DNA from: PALSA-1353 sp050014015 | GTDB taxonomy: Bacteria; Planctomycetota; Phycisphaerae; Tepidisphaerales; Tepidisphaeraceae | DNA: 64,000 nucleotides | Assembly (NCBI GenBank): GCA_050014015.1 | Contig: JBEKEC010000009.1 | Coordinates: 29,105-93,104, forward strand | Direction: 5' to 3' | Part shown: positions 43,262 through 51,549 of the stretch, piece by piece | Numbering within the stretch: the stretch's first letter is position 1 | How the letters are laid out: each line of letters starts with the position of its first letter | Made by a program: the position numbers and the translations under genes | The notes under the pieces: generated by a model | Databases searched by the model: none | What the model was told of the DNA's origin: nothing | What the model saw: the letters and a program-made list of their open reading frames with translations, nothing else

Positions 43262-44035
43262 CTATTCGTCCTCGATGGCTTCAAACCCAAAGTCCAGATA
43301 CGACAGATCACTTTTGCCCCCGGGCCCAGGACTCCCGCGGTCGCCGGCCGGTGCTTCTCCTGCCGTGCAGGTCATTGGCTCCTCGGCATCGCACACCCTC
43401 TTGTCGTTGTCATGGACTTCCAGCAAACGCTTCCGCGTATCGCTGTCAATCTTTCCGGTCGGCTTTAGGTCTTTTTGGGTAGACTGGAAGGCGGCGATCG
43501 CTTTGCACGTTTGCGATCCGGCCGCGCCGTTCCCTGGCGGGTCGGCCTTGAAACCGAGATTACTTAAGCGCTGCTGAACGCCACTCATGCGGGTGACGGG
43601 ATCAAGCCCTCCGAAGTTAAGCTGGAACTTTTCGCCTTGGAAAAGCAGCGCGCCGCTGCTGGCCTCCGCCAGGATGCGAGTCTCGATCAACCCGTTCTTG
43701 CCAGTCCTCTTTCTTATAGGATCCATCCCTTCAATCCGTAACTCGTAGGGGATGCCCTCCAAACCCTTGAATGTTTCGTCCCGCATTTCCAAGCGGAACA
43801 TCCACACAGAGCTCTTCAGCTTGTACAGATGTCTCTTTTCTGTCACCGCTGATTCCTCTTTGAGGCGCTTGTCGGGGATGACAATTTCGTCACCCTCGTA
43901 GATCACATTCGGGTTGGGTCGCTTCTTTCGGAAGGCCTCGTTTTCCTGCGCCTGGTAGATCGTCTGCCAGGGAAAATGGTACTGCCTGGCAATGGTCGCC
44001 AGGCACTCGCCGCATTGGACTTTGTGCACAACCAT
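43262..44035 (-). CDS. LysM and peptidoglycan-binding protein
   Basis: A 257-residue protein. The LysM domain is residues 3-54 (HKVQCGECLATIARQYHFPW, then IYEGDEIVIP). The middle is strand-rich (SSVWMFRLEMRDETFKGLEG). Residues 150-205 form a peptidoglycan-binding unit (MSGVQQRLSNLGFKADPPGN). No signal peptide is seen. The combination is typical of cell-wall-targeting proteins in phage tail or contractile-injection contexts, as well as of lysis modules. It is directly followed by the M23 gene, so the two probably act together on peptidoglycan. The repeat at 44051-44140 lies immediately upstream. Confidence 0.75.
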   Translation of the reverse strand: MVVHKVQCGECLATIARQYHFPWQTIYQAQENEAFRKKRPNPNVIYEGDEIVIPDKRLKEESAVTEKRHLYKLKSSVWMFRLEMRDETFKGLEGIPYELRIEGMDPIRKRTGKNGLIETRILAEASSGALLFQGEKFQLNFGGLDPVTRMSGVQQRLSNLGFKADPPGNGAAGSQTCKAIAAFQSTQKDLKPTGKIDSDTRKRLLEVHDNDKRVCDAEEPMTCTAGEAPAGDRGSPGPGGKSDLSYLDFGFEAIEDE

Positions 44036-44050
44036 GTTTTGGTATTAGCC

Positions 44051-44140
44051 GGAATTTCCCATATGGACCTGTGCCGACGAACGTCGTCGGCAATTTTGCA
44101 TAGGATAGCGAGGTTTGGAGTTTTGACAAAGGTCTTTATT
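44051..44140 (-). repeat. Hairpin-bearing upstream repeat, copy 2
   Basis: Counterpart of 34694-34785. Its centre is GCCGACGAACGTCGTCGGC, a hairpin with perfect 8-base arms. It ends about 15 bases before the LysM start on the minus strand, suggesting a shared promoter or leader element. Confidence 0.7.
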
Positions 44141-44228
44141 GATTCGCGGCCGCCTCTAGCGCGGAGATTTGAACGGCGAGCCGACACGAATATAGCCGCA
44201 GCCCTCGTCATTAACGCCGTGGATGGGC

Positions 44229-44554
44229 TCATCGTCGAACGTGCGACGGGATGCCGAGCTTTGTGCGCCGCCAGGAAACAGCCCCCGAGCTGCGCCGAAT
44301 CCGCCGAGCAATCTCGACGTCCGTAGCCGTTCCCAGCAAAGCCTCTTCTTGCGGCGCCCAGAACCGAATTTCAGGATGGCCCGGCGGATGCCACTTCTTC
44401 TGCCAGAACGCCGCCATCTTTTCTTTCCATGCTTGGGAATGTGGACGACGCGCCGCCTCGTCGACGGCCGCGATTGTGTATGAGGCGATGGCTGCTGGTT
44501 TGATCGTTTTCCACTAATCAAATCTTTCATCGGCAGGGATGCCGACGGGTCCAC
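44229..44554 (-). pseudogene. Frameshifted C-terminal half of an HGPY/SANT-type protein
   Basis: Starting from a GTG at 44554 the frame reads DPSASLPMKDLISGK, then is broken. If one base is added in the AAAA run near 44507-44510 it continues TIKPAAIASYTIAAVDEAAR, AWKEKMAAFWQKKW, RFWAPQEEALLGTATDVEIA and RRSSGAVSWRRTKLGIPS. The last part is the SANT/Myb-like unit (W.p.EE.LLGt..D.eiArr..Rs..aV..RR..LgIP) that ends a class of planctomycete hypothetical proteins. The N-terminal half of such a protein lies on the opposite strand at 44832. Confidence 0.5.
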
Positions 44555-44573
44555 CGCCTGTTAACCTCGGATC

Positions 44574-44804
44574 ATGGCCAAGCCGCCGATAACGGCCCAG
44601 CAAGCGGCGAAGGTTGATCGGATGCTGGCGGCATACTCGGACTATCTGAGGCGTCTGGCCAGGCGAATCAACGAGTTGGAATCGTATCCCCATCCGTTGC
44701 CGAAATGGGCCGATCAAGCGGCGTGGTCGGTCAGCGGATTGCGAACACATTTCGCGCAATGGGCCGCTGGGCAAGAACCGTTCCACGCTCCGAAGCAGAT
44801 ATAA
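44574..44804 (+). CDS. Small hypothetical protein (76 aa)
   Basis: Encodes MAKPPITAQQAAKVDRMLAA, a helical middle (YLRRLARRINELE) and ends WAAGQEPFHAPKQI. Composition and codon use look genuine, but no ribosome site is clear and no family is recognised. It lies between two halves of broken HGPY/SANT-type genes. Confidence 0.45.
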   Translation: MAKPPITAQQAAKVDRMLAAYSDYLRRLARRINELESYPHPLPKWADQAAWSVSGLRTHFAQWAAGQEPFHAPKQI

Positions 44805-44831
44805 TCCCGGGTTTCACGGACGGCCTATCAG

Positions 44832-45125
44832 ATGAAACCGCGCGATCCATTTCGACTCCTACACGGTCCATACCAACCGCCGAGGGCCCGCCGTGGCGGC
44901 CGGCTCTTTTGCGAAATTCGTGGGACTGTTGTTGTCGGACGTTTTTCGGACGGTCCGATCTCCTGGCCGTGCGAGAAACGCCGTGGCGGCCAACCCAGTC
45001 TAATTCTCTGCGGCGATTTGGTGAAAGCGGTCAGGTGTGAATCGAAGCCGGTCGTCGCGCACCATTTTGGCGTTTCCGCCGGAATGGTAGCGACGAAATC
45101 GCGCAGAGGATTAGAGCGATCGTAG
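44832..45125 (+). pseudogene. Truncated N-terminal half of an HGPY-type planctomycete protein
   Basis: Begins MKPRDPFRLLHGPYQPPRAR and continues GGRLFCEIRGTVVVGRFSDG, PISWPCEKRRGGQPSLILCG and CESKPVVAHHFGVSAGMVA. This is the conserved opening (LLHGPY.PP; I.WP; ES...V.H..GVS) of a planctomycete family whose C-terminus carries the SANT-like unit. After about residue 85 the frame runs into sequence antisense to the end of a PEP-CTERM gene and stops. It is therefore a 5' fragment cut at a junction near 45085-45125. Confidence 0.5.
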
Positions 45126-45936
45126 AGGCTGGTTCTGGAACAACTACGTTTGTCAGCACAACGTCGTTGCCATCACCACCAGAATAGTTGATGCGAAAGG
45201 CGTATGTCTGGCCATCGAATTGGGCTTGAGCGATTCCTCCCTGAGGAAGATTGACAAACGTGCCATTGACGGGCCCAGTTCCGTTATCGACGAGGATATC
45301 ATAATTGGCGCCGAGGGTCGGAGCATATCCCAGCTTGAGATTTAGAGCACTTCCATTAATATCAACGGTCCCTGTCAAGACTTGACCGAAACTTCCAATG
45401 GATTCGCCGTCAAGCTGCTCAAAAAGCATGGAACTAGGCGCGAGATTTAATGAGGCGATGCTGATTGACCCGACATCGTCACCGGGGGAAAGAGCGCCGC
45501 CGGCGAATGCGTCAACGGCTTCTGGAAGTTGACCGTTTCCAGCAAGCGTTCCCCCAGAATCCACGTCGATTTCGGGGGAGACAAGTTGGCCGGCGTCGAC
45601 GGCGAGAGTGCTGGAAATTGTGACCGGTCCCGCGCTCTTGTAGACGTTTCCGTTCAGATTGAAGGTAACGCCGCCGTTTGCAACGTCAATCGTCTTTGCT
45701 TGTTCGTAGGCTGTGAAATTGATCGCGTAGTTCGCCGCCAAATTGAATTCGGCGTTGGACGCCGCGGTGGATGGAGTTTGATATTTCCAACTGTTACTCC
45801 AGAGTGGACATCGACGAAATCGTTGGCGGCGATGTTGAAGCGGCTGATGAACCACTTCCCACCTACGATCCAAGACCGTTGCCAGAGCAGGTTGCCAAAT
45901 CGTTGGCCGTTGCTTTCGCGATTGGGTTGGACTTTT
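45031..45936 (-). pseudogene. C-terminal half of an autotransporter-like PEP-CTERM protein, remnant 3
   Basis: Strand-rich sequence typical of beta-helix proteins (TFNLNGNVYKSAGPVTISST; FAGGALSPGDDVGSISIASL) leads to VVLTNVVVPEPASTIALILC and a basic end. A preceding piece in another frame (WIVGGKWFISRFNIAANDFV, then DVHSGVTVG) joins logically if one frame change near 45795 is corrected. The N-terminus and signal peptide are missing. Upstream it is joined in one open frame to a recombinase fragment, which is a chance fusion. Confidence 0.6.
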
Positions 45937-46494
45937 CTTTTCTGGCTCGCTCTCCACTGCGCCGCACCGCCCGGCCTGTAGACCCTTGACGGCCATGAGT
46001 CCGTGGCAAATGCTCGCGGGAATCAGTTCATTTTCCGCGGCCCATTTGAACGCGCTTCTAATCCGGCTAATTTGATGGTTGATGTTTGATCTTACGCGCC
46101 CAGTCGCAATCATGGATTCCCGAACCGTCTTGAGCCGTAGGGGTCCGAATTCCACCGCTGGCGTTTTGCCGTAAAGCCGCACCACCGGCCGCAGGGCTTC
46201 GTCGATATTCGTGGGCGTCTGGCTGTCTGGACCGTAATACACGCTCGCATGACGCCGGAAGGCGGCAACGACCTCGGCAATGGTGATTGCCTGCGGGTCG
46301 GTGGGCCGGCGGCGACCGGCTGCAAGCCATTCGGCGATGATCTGGTTGTACCCGGCTTTGCTGGCGGAAGTGCCGAAAATTCCGAGATAGATCATCCTGC
46401 CTTCGATGCAAACGTAGGTTGACCGGAAGACCCGTGACGACAATACCTTGGGACACGATTTATGAGATTGGGCATAGGGCGCTCCCCAGAGCAA
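45937..46494 (-). pseudogene. Tyrosine recombinase (integrase) N-terminal fragment
   Basis: Encodes IYLGIFGTSASKAGYNQIIA, EWLAAGRR, ITIAEVVAAFRRHASVYYG, then the core-binding helices VRSNINHQISRIRSAFKWAA and NELIPASICHGLMAVKGLQA ending GAVESEP. This is the N-terminal and SAM-like DNA-binding part of a phage-type integrase. The catalytic domain (R, H, R, Y) is absent, replaced by PEP-CTERM sequence in the same open frame. It starts about 100 bases from the 3' end of a tRNA-Val, the classical target site of such integrases. Confidence 0.65.
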
Positions 46495-46589
46495 ACCTGT
46501 AGTCTACGGGTTTGCCAGGTGTCTTCGGCCGCGCCGCCCTACGCTGGACGGGTACGCTAATTCATGCGTTCGGCATTTCTTACGTCAAA

Positions 46590-46662
46590 TGGGCGATAAG
46601 GGATTCGAACCCCTGACTTCCACCTTGTAAGGGTGGCACTCTAGCCGCTGAGTTAATCGCCC
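46590..46662 (-). tRNA. tRNA-Val (anticodon TAC)
   Basis: On the minus strand the sequence folds as a 73-base tRNA. The acceptor 5' strand is GGGCGAT, paired with ATCGCCC and followed by A. The D arm includes CTCAGCGGCTAGAG, the anticodon arm CCACC-CTTACAA-GGTGG carries TAC, and the T arm is CAGGG-GTTCGAATC-CC type with GTTCGAATC. No CCA is encoded. It reads GUA valine codons. Its 3' end faces the integrase fragment, so it is a likely integration site. Confidence 0.93.
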
Positions 46663-46675
46663 TTGCCAATAAATT

Positions 46676-47998
46676 CTAACCGGCCAGGGGTGGGAAGTCA
46701 TTCGCCGCGGACGGCATCCGGCTTCTTCCCAGCTCATGAAAGCATGCTGCGCCCAGCGCCGCGGCGCCGCACGTCACGTTGCCGTACCACGCGAACACGT
46801 CGCCCAGGGCCGTGTAGAAAATAAAGTGGTCGAGCAATCCGATCACGATCACGCAAATGAGCATCGACCATGCCGCCACGCGATCGTGGTTTACGATCGC
46901 CATGCGGGCGACGAAGAATCCGGCGAGAATCAGAATGCCGAAGTGCGTCTTGTGCGACATCGGCGAAAGCAGAAGCATCAGGATGAAAACCAGGGCGCAT
47001 TCCAGGCCGGCGCGGTGCGGGTCGGCGGGGCGGCGCAAGGGCCGTCCGATGGCCCAGCCGGCGGCGATGAGCAGGGCGAATTCGACGCCGTACACCAGCA
47101 TCTTCAGCGCGAATGGAGAAATGATCTCGTTCTTGGGGGGAGTAATGAGATGGCCATTGACGATTTGCCAACTGGTGGTGAAGAATCGGTGGGCGGCGCC
47201 GGCGATGGATTGATTGATGGTGACGTCGACGTACCACTGTCCGATCTGGCCGGTCGTGGGTCTGACGATGTGCGTGTACCACTCGGCAAGCCAGATGCCT
47301 TGTGGGGCACGATGGATGACATCGGGAAGAAGGTTCAGGGCGATGGCGAGAAAGACGGTCCAGACGGCCGCGAGCCAGCGGCCGCGCCAGGCGAGATAGG
47401 GGGCCATGATCAGCGGCGGCCCTTTGAAGGCGGCGGCGATTCCCCACGCGGTGGCGGCCGAAAAGTCGCGGCGACGTTGCCAAGCATAGCAGCCGGCGAC
47501 GAGCAGGGCGTCGATCAGGATATCGGATTGCTGGTGGCCGAAGACGCCCTGGACGTAACGCATCCCCGCGATCAGGCCGAGCAGGCAAATGATGGCTTCG
47601 GTTCCGTTCGATCGGGCGCGGTTGAGCGGTCCGCCGCCGCTGATTTTCCAACTCAGCTTCCAAAGCGTGGTCAGGGCGACGGCCTGGACGAGAAACCAGC
47701 CGATCCGGCTCAGCCAATGAGGCAAGAATGCGAAGGGGATCGCCAGCATCGCGTGGAAGGGCGGATAAGTGAACGGATGGTTCAACTGAAATTGACTGAG
47801 GCCGGGGCCGTAGTAGTAGAGGTCGCCGCCGCGGATTAACGTCGTTGCGGAATAGACGAAGACCTGCTCCCATTCGGAATTGGCGGGTTTGGCGATGAGC
47901 AGCAGAATGCCGTTGACCAGGAGATAGATCGCCCCGGCAACGAAAAAGGGATGGTCAATAATCCAACGGCGAAGTGGACTCCCCTGAGCCGAATTCAT
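46676..47998 (-). CDS. GT87-family (DUF2029) membrane glycosyltransferase-like protein
   Basis: A 440-residue protein with about ten membrane helices. The start HPFFVAGAIYLLVNGILLLI is followed by the periplasmic loop GGDLYYYGPGLSQFQLNHPF and TYPPFHAMLAIPFAFLP, which contains the D and aromatic/proline pattern (D.Y......F.YPP) of GT87/DUF2029 proteins. These use polyprenyl-phosphate mannose as donor, as in actinobacterial alpha-mannosyltransferases. The acceptor here is unknown; a cell-surface polymer is likely. It is the first gene after tRNA-Val on the core side and is transcribed alone. Confidence 0.75.
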   Translation of the reverse strand: MNSAQGSPLRRWIIDHPFFVAGAIYLLVNGILLLIAKPANSEWEQVFVYSATTLIRGGDLYYYGPGLSQFQLNHPFTYPPFHAMLAIPFAFLPHWLSRIGWFLVQAVALTTLWKLSWKISGGGPLNRARSNGTEAIICLLGLIAGMRYVQGVFGHQQSDILIDALLVAGCYAWQRRRDFSAATAWGIAAAFKGPPLIMAPYLAWRGRWLAAVWTVFLAIALNLLPDVIHRAPQGIWLAEWYTHIVRPTTGQIGQWYVDVTINQSIAGAAHRFFTTSWQIVNGHLITPPKNEIISPFALKMLVYGVEFALLIAAGWAIGRPLRRPADPHRAGLECALVFILMLLLSPMSHKTHFGILILAGFFVARMAIVNHDRVAAWSMLICVIVIGLLDHFIFYTALGDVFAWYGNVTCGAAALGAACFHELGRSRMPSAANDFPPLAG

Positions 47999-48195
47999 GT
48001 GCGGCGGGTTTTGTATCGGAAAGGGGGTGGGGTGACAACATAGCGGGTATTTGTGCGGACCTTGGGTAATGTCCTAATCCCCCCTTGTTTCATGGGCGTT
48101 CTGGTAAGAAATCGGCGTATTGTTTGGGAGGCGAATGTGGGAGGTTCCGGCTCAGCGGGCGCGGACCGCCATCTTACCACGGCCCCAGTATTCGC

Positions 48196-48753
48196 TCACT
48201 GTGTTATTGATGCGGTGTTCGGTATGGTCCAATTCTGAATGATTAGCGGTGGATTCATTCCAGACGCGACATCGCGGATTGCCTGTATCCGGTCGTTTGT
48301 CACCAACACCATTCCGTGGGCGGAGGCTTGAGCGCAAATCCAAAGATCGTTTTCTTGGATTTGTAACTCCTTGGCCGTGGCAGGATTAACCAACTGCTCG
48401 GGCCGCATCTTTGGCTTGCGTTTGTCGCCTGGCGCGTACTTGTTGAAAAGCCGGGTTCGCAGGTCGCCGTACATAGCGGCAGCGTCCGACGAAAGCTCTG
48501 ATGGCTCAGGCAACTCCTCTTTCACGAACTTGATGTACGCTGCTTGTGCGGCGGGATCCGGGGCGAGCGCGACGCGATGCCCGAACTCGATCTCACCCAG
48601 TGTCACAACTGAGATGAGCAACTTGGGCTTGACTTCAAAATGGGCGGTCAGGTGCCGGAGCGCGTCAACATTCCCGCGTACGGCGGTGTGCTGAGGGCAG
48701 TCGCTGCCGTACCAGTACCGAATCGTCTGCGTGTCGAGCAGGAAATCACGCAC
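48196..48753 (-). CDS. PIN-domain nuclease paired with an N6-adenine DNA methylase
   Basis: The GTG at 48753 has GGAGG at 8-base spacing, so I use it rather than the long upstream open frame, and it gives 185 residues. PIN residues are visible: D7 in FLLDTQTIRYWY, glutamate in VVTLGEIEFGHR, aspartate in ENDLWICAQASAHGMVLV and TNDR. This is the VapC-like pattern of a metal-dependent RNase. The start lies just after the methylase stop (TAA at 48755-48757), and the site used for ribosome binding is inside the methylase gene. No antitoxin-sized gene adjoins it. It ends with the chain NWTIPNTASITQ. Confidence 0.8.
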   Translation of the reverse strand: MRDFLLDTQTIRYWYGSDCPQHTAVRGNVDALRHLTAHFEVKPKLLISVVTLGEIEFGHRVALAPDPAAQAAYIKFVKEELPEPSELSSDAAAMYGDLRTRLFNKYAPGDKRKPKMRPEQLVNPATAKELQIQENDLWICAQASAHGMVLVTNDRIQAIRDVASGMNPPLIIQNWTIPNTASITQ

Positions 48754-48754
48754 C

Positions 48755-51367
48755 TTAATCACCTCCGAATGCCGCCGTTGCGGCACGCAGAGCGGCCTTT
48801 CCCGCCGATGACTCGCCCGGCTTAATGCGCGTGGCGACCTGGTCGACCGTCGAGCCTCGATAGCCGGAGGAAATGAACTTGTGAAGCGGCACGAGAGATT
48901 TGAGCTCCGCAGGAAAATAGTTTCTGAAAGTACATCCGACACCCCGACGTTCATATCCGCGGAAATAGTCCAGTAACTCTCGTTCCAGCCTGATGGGCAG
49001 CGCATAGAGACGAAGCATTACGGCATCGAGGGCAAGTAGTGCGTCACGAACCTCGGATTCCATTGGTTCGCCAGGGACATTCTTGGTCGGCTCGAAGAGC
49101 GGCCCAAGATGGCGTGAAGCAGCCCGCTGCATCGTCGCAGTTGCTGCCCGTTGGGCTGCAACCGTTCTGTAGGCATCTGCCAGCCGCGTCACAGTCCGAA
49201 TGCTTTGTGTGTCAAAGCGTGGGACCGGAATGTCGCCGATCGCACCCTCGGCGTTGTGCCTTTTCATCGTGCCGCTCGCGATAAACGCGTTCGCTACGGG
49301 CGAGTTGAGAATCGCCCAAAGGAAGAGTGCAGGCACTTCAGGCGATTTCGGTCGAATGGCCAGGAAGTTGTTCTTGACGGGCTTCCCAACGAGATCTAGC
49401 AGTGCCTTAATGCGCCATGGGCCTCTCGCCGTCCGCGTGTGATTAACGAGTACCTTTGCGAGTCCATCGGGCATACCCTGCCGCGCGTTTCCGATCAATT
49501 GAGGACGAGTTGACATGCCGATTTCGGGCGGTGCCGTGAAGATCGCTTGGTCACGGCTGACACCGGCGTATCCCGCGAGATATCCGGTCTTAGGTTGCGG
49601 AGTTACCACTGGCACATTTCCACGAGCATGCTTCCCTTTGAATTCGATGCCACGCCCAACCGTTGCGATGTCCCGAACACGTTTGTTGGCCGCCAGTGCC
49701 GTCCAAACTTCGTCGAGCGCGGGGACAGCCAATTCGAGGCGAGGATTCTCGCTCAGGCGACTTTGCAAGGCTGCTGAGTCGGTCGTGACGGAGTAGTTTT
49801 GCTGGAACTCCGCCATGCCCTTCTCGCCGACCATACGGAGACGGACGCGGTGGGAGCTGACGTCCTGACCTTCCTTGCGACGACGGCCAAGGATGATCGC
49901 CGTTTCGGCCTCGGCAAACTCGAAGACCTTTCCCGGAAACCGGCAAACCTCTGCGATTTCAAATTCGCGCAAAAGTTCACCGCGGATGGCTTTGGCTTCG
50001 AGTCCACTGACGATTGTTTGCGGAACGAGGACTCCGAATACACTGCCTGGACGCAAATGACCGAGCGTGCGGTGCAGAAGTTCGACGGCCTTCTTGTGCG
50101 ATACTGGATGTCCCGCTTGTTGACATCGAATCATATCGGCTTGGTCGAACTTCTCGTATGGCGGATTACTCAATAGAATCCGGCACGTCGCCGCATCGCG
50201 CGTGAGGACGTCTGATGCGTACATATCACCGGCTTGTAAATCCCATCCATTAGGGTTGGGAATGTCCGCGAGCGTTAGCGAAAGACGGGCGATTTCGCGC
50301 GCAAAGTCGTCGACCTCCACGCCGTGAATGTGGTTCTTCAAGTAGGCGTGGACCTTCGTCTCTGTCGGGTCCTGCATCTCTAGCCGCAGGAGCCGCATGG
50401 CGGACAGGAGAAATGGCGCGTGACCACACGCGGGCTCGAACACCTGCCGGTCGTCGACCGGAATCTCTCGGATCCAGTCGTAGAGTTCCCAAACCATGTA
50501 GTCAACTAGCCAGGGCGGGGTAGCGTGGATGCCCAGTTTCTTACGGAGGGCCTTACTGACAAGTGTATGCTCATAGACGTAAGCCAGCGTCTCTGGAGAG
50601 ACCACGGCAAAGCTGCCCGCGCCGCTGAACAGGGACGCAGCGGACATGAGCGCGGTCTTCCACTTGCCGTGGATTCGCGTCGTTTGCCCAGCGCTGTAAT
50701 GCTTCGCCACGGCAGAGAGAATGTCGCCGGGATCAGCGAGGTCTAATCCCTTGAACCCATGAACGCCTTTGTCCTTTAGGATTTTCCCGGCGAGCATCCG
50801 AAACACGGCGGCGAACACGTCGCGGAGCATAGCGCGACTCGGGTTGCTTTGGCCCAGCCCCCTCAACGTTGCGCGGGTCATGGCTTCGACCAAATCGTGG
50901 AGCTTCTTACCCGCTTCTTCTCGCAGCAGCGGCAAAAGCCCGGCATCAACGAAGTCAAGTTGTCGTGACTTGACCACACGCGCGATCGTCTTGCCTCGAT
51001 AGATGCTAAGCGGTCCCAGCGCTTCTTTGTACTGTCGCACAAGCGTCGGAAACTCTCCGATGGGCTTTGATTCAAAGAGCGTTGGCGCGCTGTCGTGCTG
51101 CATCCACCAGTCGACTTGACCGTTGTGCCGCACCCAGACCACGGGGGCGCCCAATCCGCGGCAAGACCGCGCTGCGGCTTCCGGTTGGCCGCTGCCATCC
51201 ACGACGGCGATACATGCAGAGTCGAAGTCCCACGGTTTCGTAGCGAACCCAACAAGCGGAATTGTCATCGACCCAAACTTGAAGTCTCGTTCCAACCGCG
51301 CGCCTGTATACCCGCACTCTTCCAAGAGCGGCTTCAGGGCGGCAGCAGACTGGATGGATGGCGGCAC
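48755..51367 (-). CDS. N6-adenine-specific DNA methyltransferase, large class I enzyme
   Basis: An 870-residue protein. Residues 1-130 form an N-terminal alpha/beta domain (FDSACIAVVDGSG, then APVVWVRHNGQVDWW) of unclear role, possibly a decayed or atypical nuclease domain. The helical N6-methylase region (130-290) leads to the SAM-binding motif VFEPACGHAPFL (309-320) and catalytic NPPY (401-404). About 330 residues of target-recognition type sequence follow (PVVTPQPKTGYLAGYAGVSR; KNNFLAIRPKSPEVPALFLW). The layout recalls type IIG or BREX/DISARM-like methylases but no restriction or helicase subunit is nearby. The only partner is the PIN nuclease coupled to its 3' end. Confidence 0.85.
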   Translation of the reverse strand: MPPSIQSAAALKPLLEECGYTGARLERDFKFGSMTIPLVGFATKPWDFDSACIAVVDGSGQPEAAARSCRGLGAPVVWVRHNGQVDWWMQHDSAPTLFESKPIGEFPTLVRQYKEALGPLSIYRGKTIARVVKSRQLDFVDAGLLPLLREEAGKKLHDLVEAMTRATLRGLGQSNPSRAMLRDVFAAVFRMLAGKILKDKGVHGFKGLDLADPGDILSAVAKHYSAGQTTRIHGKWKTALMSAASLFSGAGSFAVVSPETLAYVYEHTLVSKALRKKLGIHATPPWLVDYMVWELYDWIREIPVDDRQVFEPACGHAPFLLSAMRLLRLEMQDPTETKVHAYLKNHIHGVEVDDFAREIARLSLTLADIPNPNGWDLQAGDMYASDVLTRDAATCRILLSNPPYEKFDQADMIRCQQAGHPVSHKKAVELLHRTLGHLRPGSVFGVLVPQTIVSGLEAKAIRGELLREFEIAEVCRFPGKVFEFAEAETAIILGRRRKEGQDVSSHRVRLRMVGEKGMAEFQQNYSVTTDSAALQSRLSENPRLELAVPALDEVWTALAANKRVRDIATVGRGIEFKGKHARGNVPVVTPQPKTGYLAGYAGVSRDQAIFTAPPEIGMSTRPQLIGNARQGMPDGLAKVLVNHTRTARGPWRIKALLDLVGKPVKNNFLAIRPKSPEVPALFLWAILNSPVANAFIASGTMKRHNAEGAIGDIPVPRFDTQSIRTVTRLADAYRTVAAQRAATATMQRAASRHLGPLFEPTKNVPGEPMESEVRDALLALDAVMLRLYALPIRLERELLDYFRGYERRGVGCTFRNYFPAELKSLVPLHKFISSGYRGSTVDQVATRIKPGESSAGKAALRAATAAFGGD

Positions 51368-51519
51368 GGTGGCGGTTTCCTTTAGGAAATTGTGGAAATT
51401 GGGAACGTCCTTGTTCCTGCTCCTTTATCGGTTCATCAACTAATTGTACGGGAATCAGCAGGGGCGGGCGAGCAAGCCATGGCTGACCGCGTCGGCGCGG
51501 TGTGTTGTGCATGGCCCCG

Positions 51520-51542
51520 GCCGGGCATAGCCATCCTCCGGC
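51520..51542 (+). terminator. Hairpin with T-run between methylase 5' end and sdhC
   Basis: GCCGG and CCGGC close an imperfect longer stem (arms GCCGGGCATAG and CATCCTCCGGC) followed by TTTT. The wording resembles the palindrome at 1090-1111. Confidence 0.4.
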
Positions 51543-51549
51543 TTTTCCC

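Noticed and set aside
34229..44140. CRISPR-like array from the recurring hairpins
   Set aside because: Copies are kilobases apart with no regular spacing and no cas genes are present.
45031..46494. Treating the integrase/PEP-CTERM frame as a real fusion protein
   Set aside because: A cytosolic recombinase head and an exported tail make no functional sense together, part of the junction is read better in another frame, and both halves are truncated.
46736..47839. A 367-codon plus-strand frame opposite the GT87 gene
   Set aside because: It is an antisense shadow; the minus-strand protein has the expected membrane helices and family motifs.
48755..51367. Calling the methylase a BREX PglX or DISARM enzyme
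   Set aside because: None of the ATPase, phosphatase, helicase or protease partners of those systems is in the neighbourhood.
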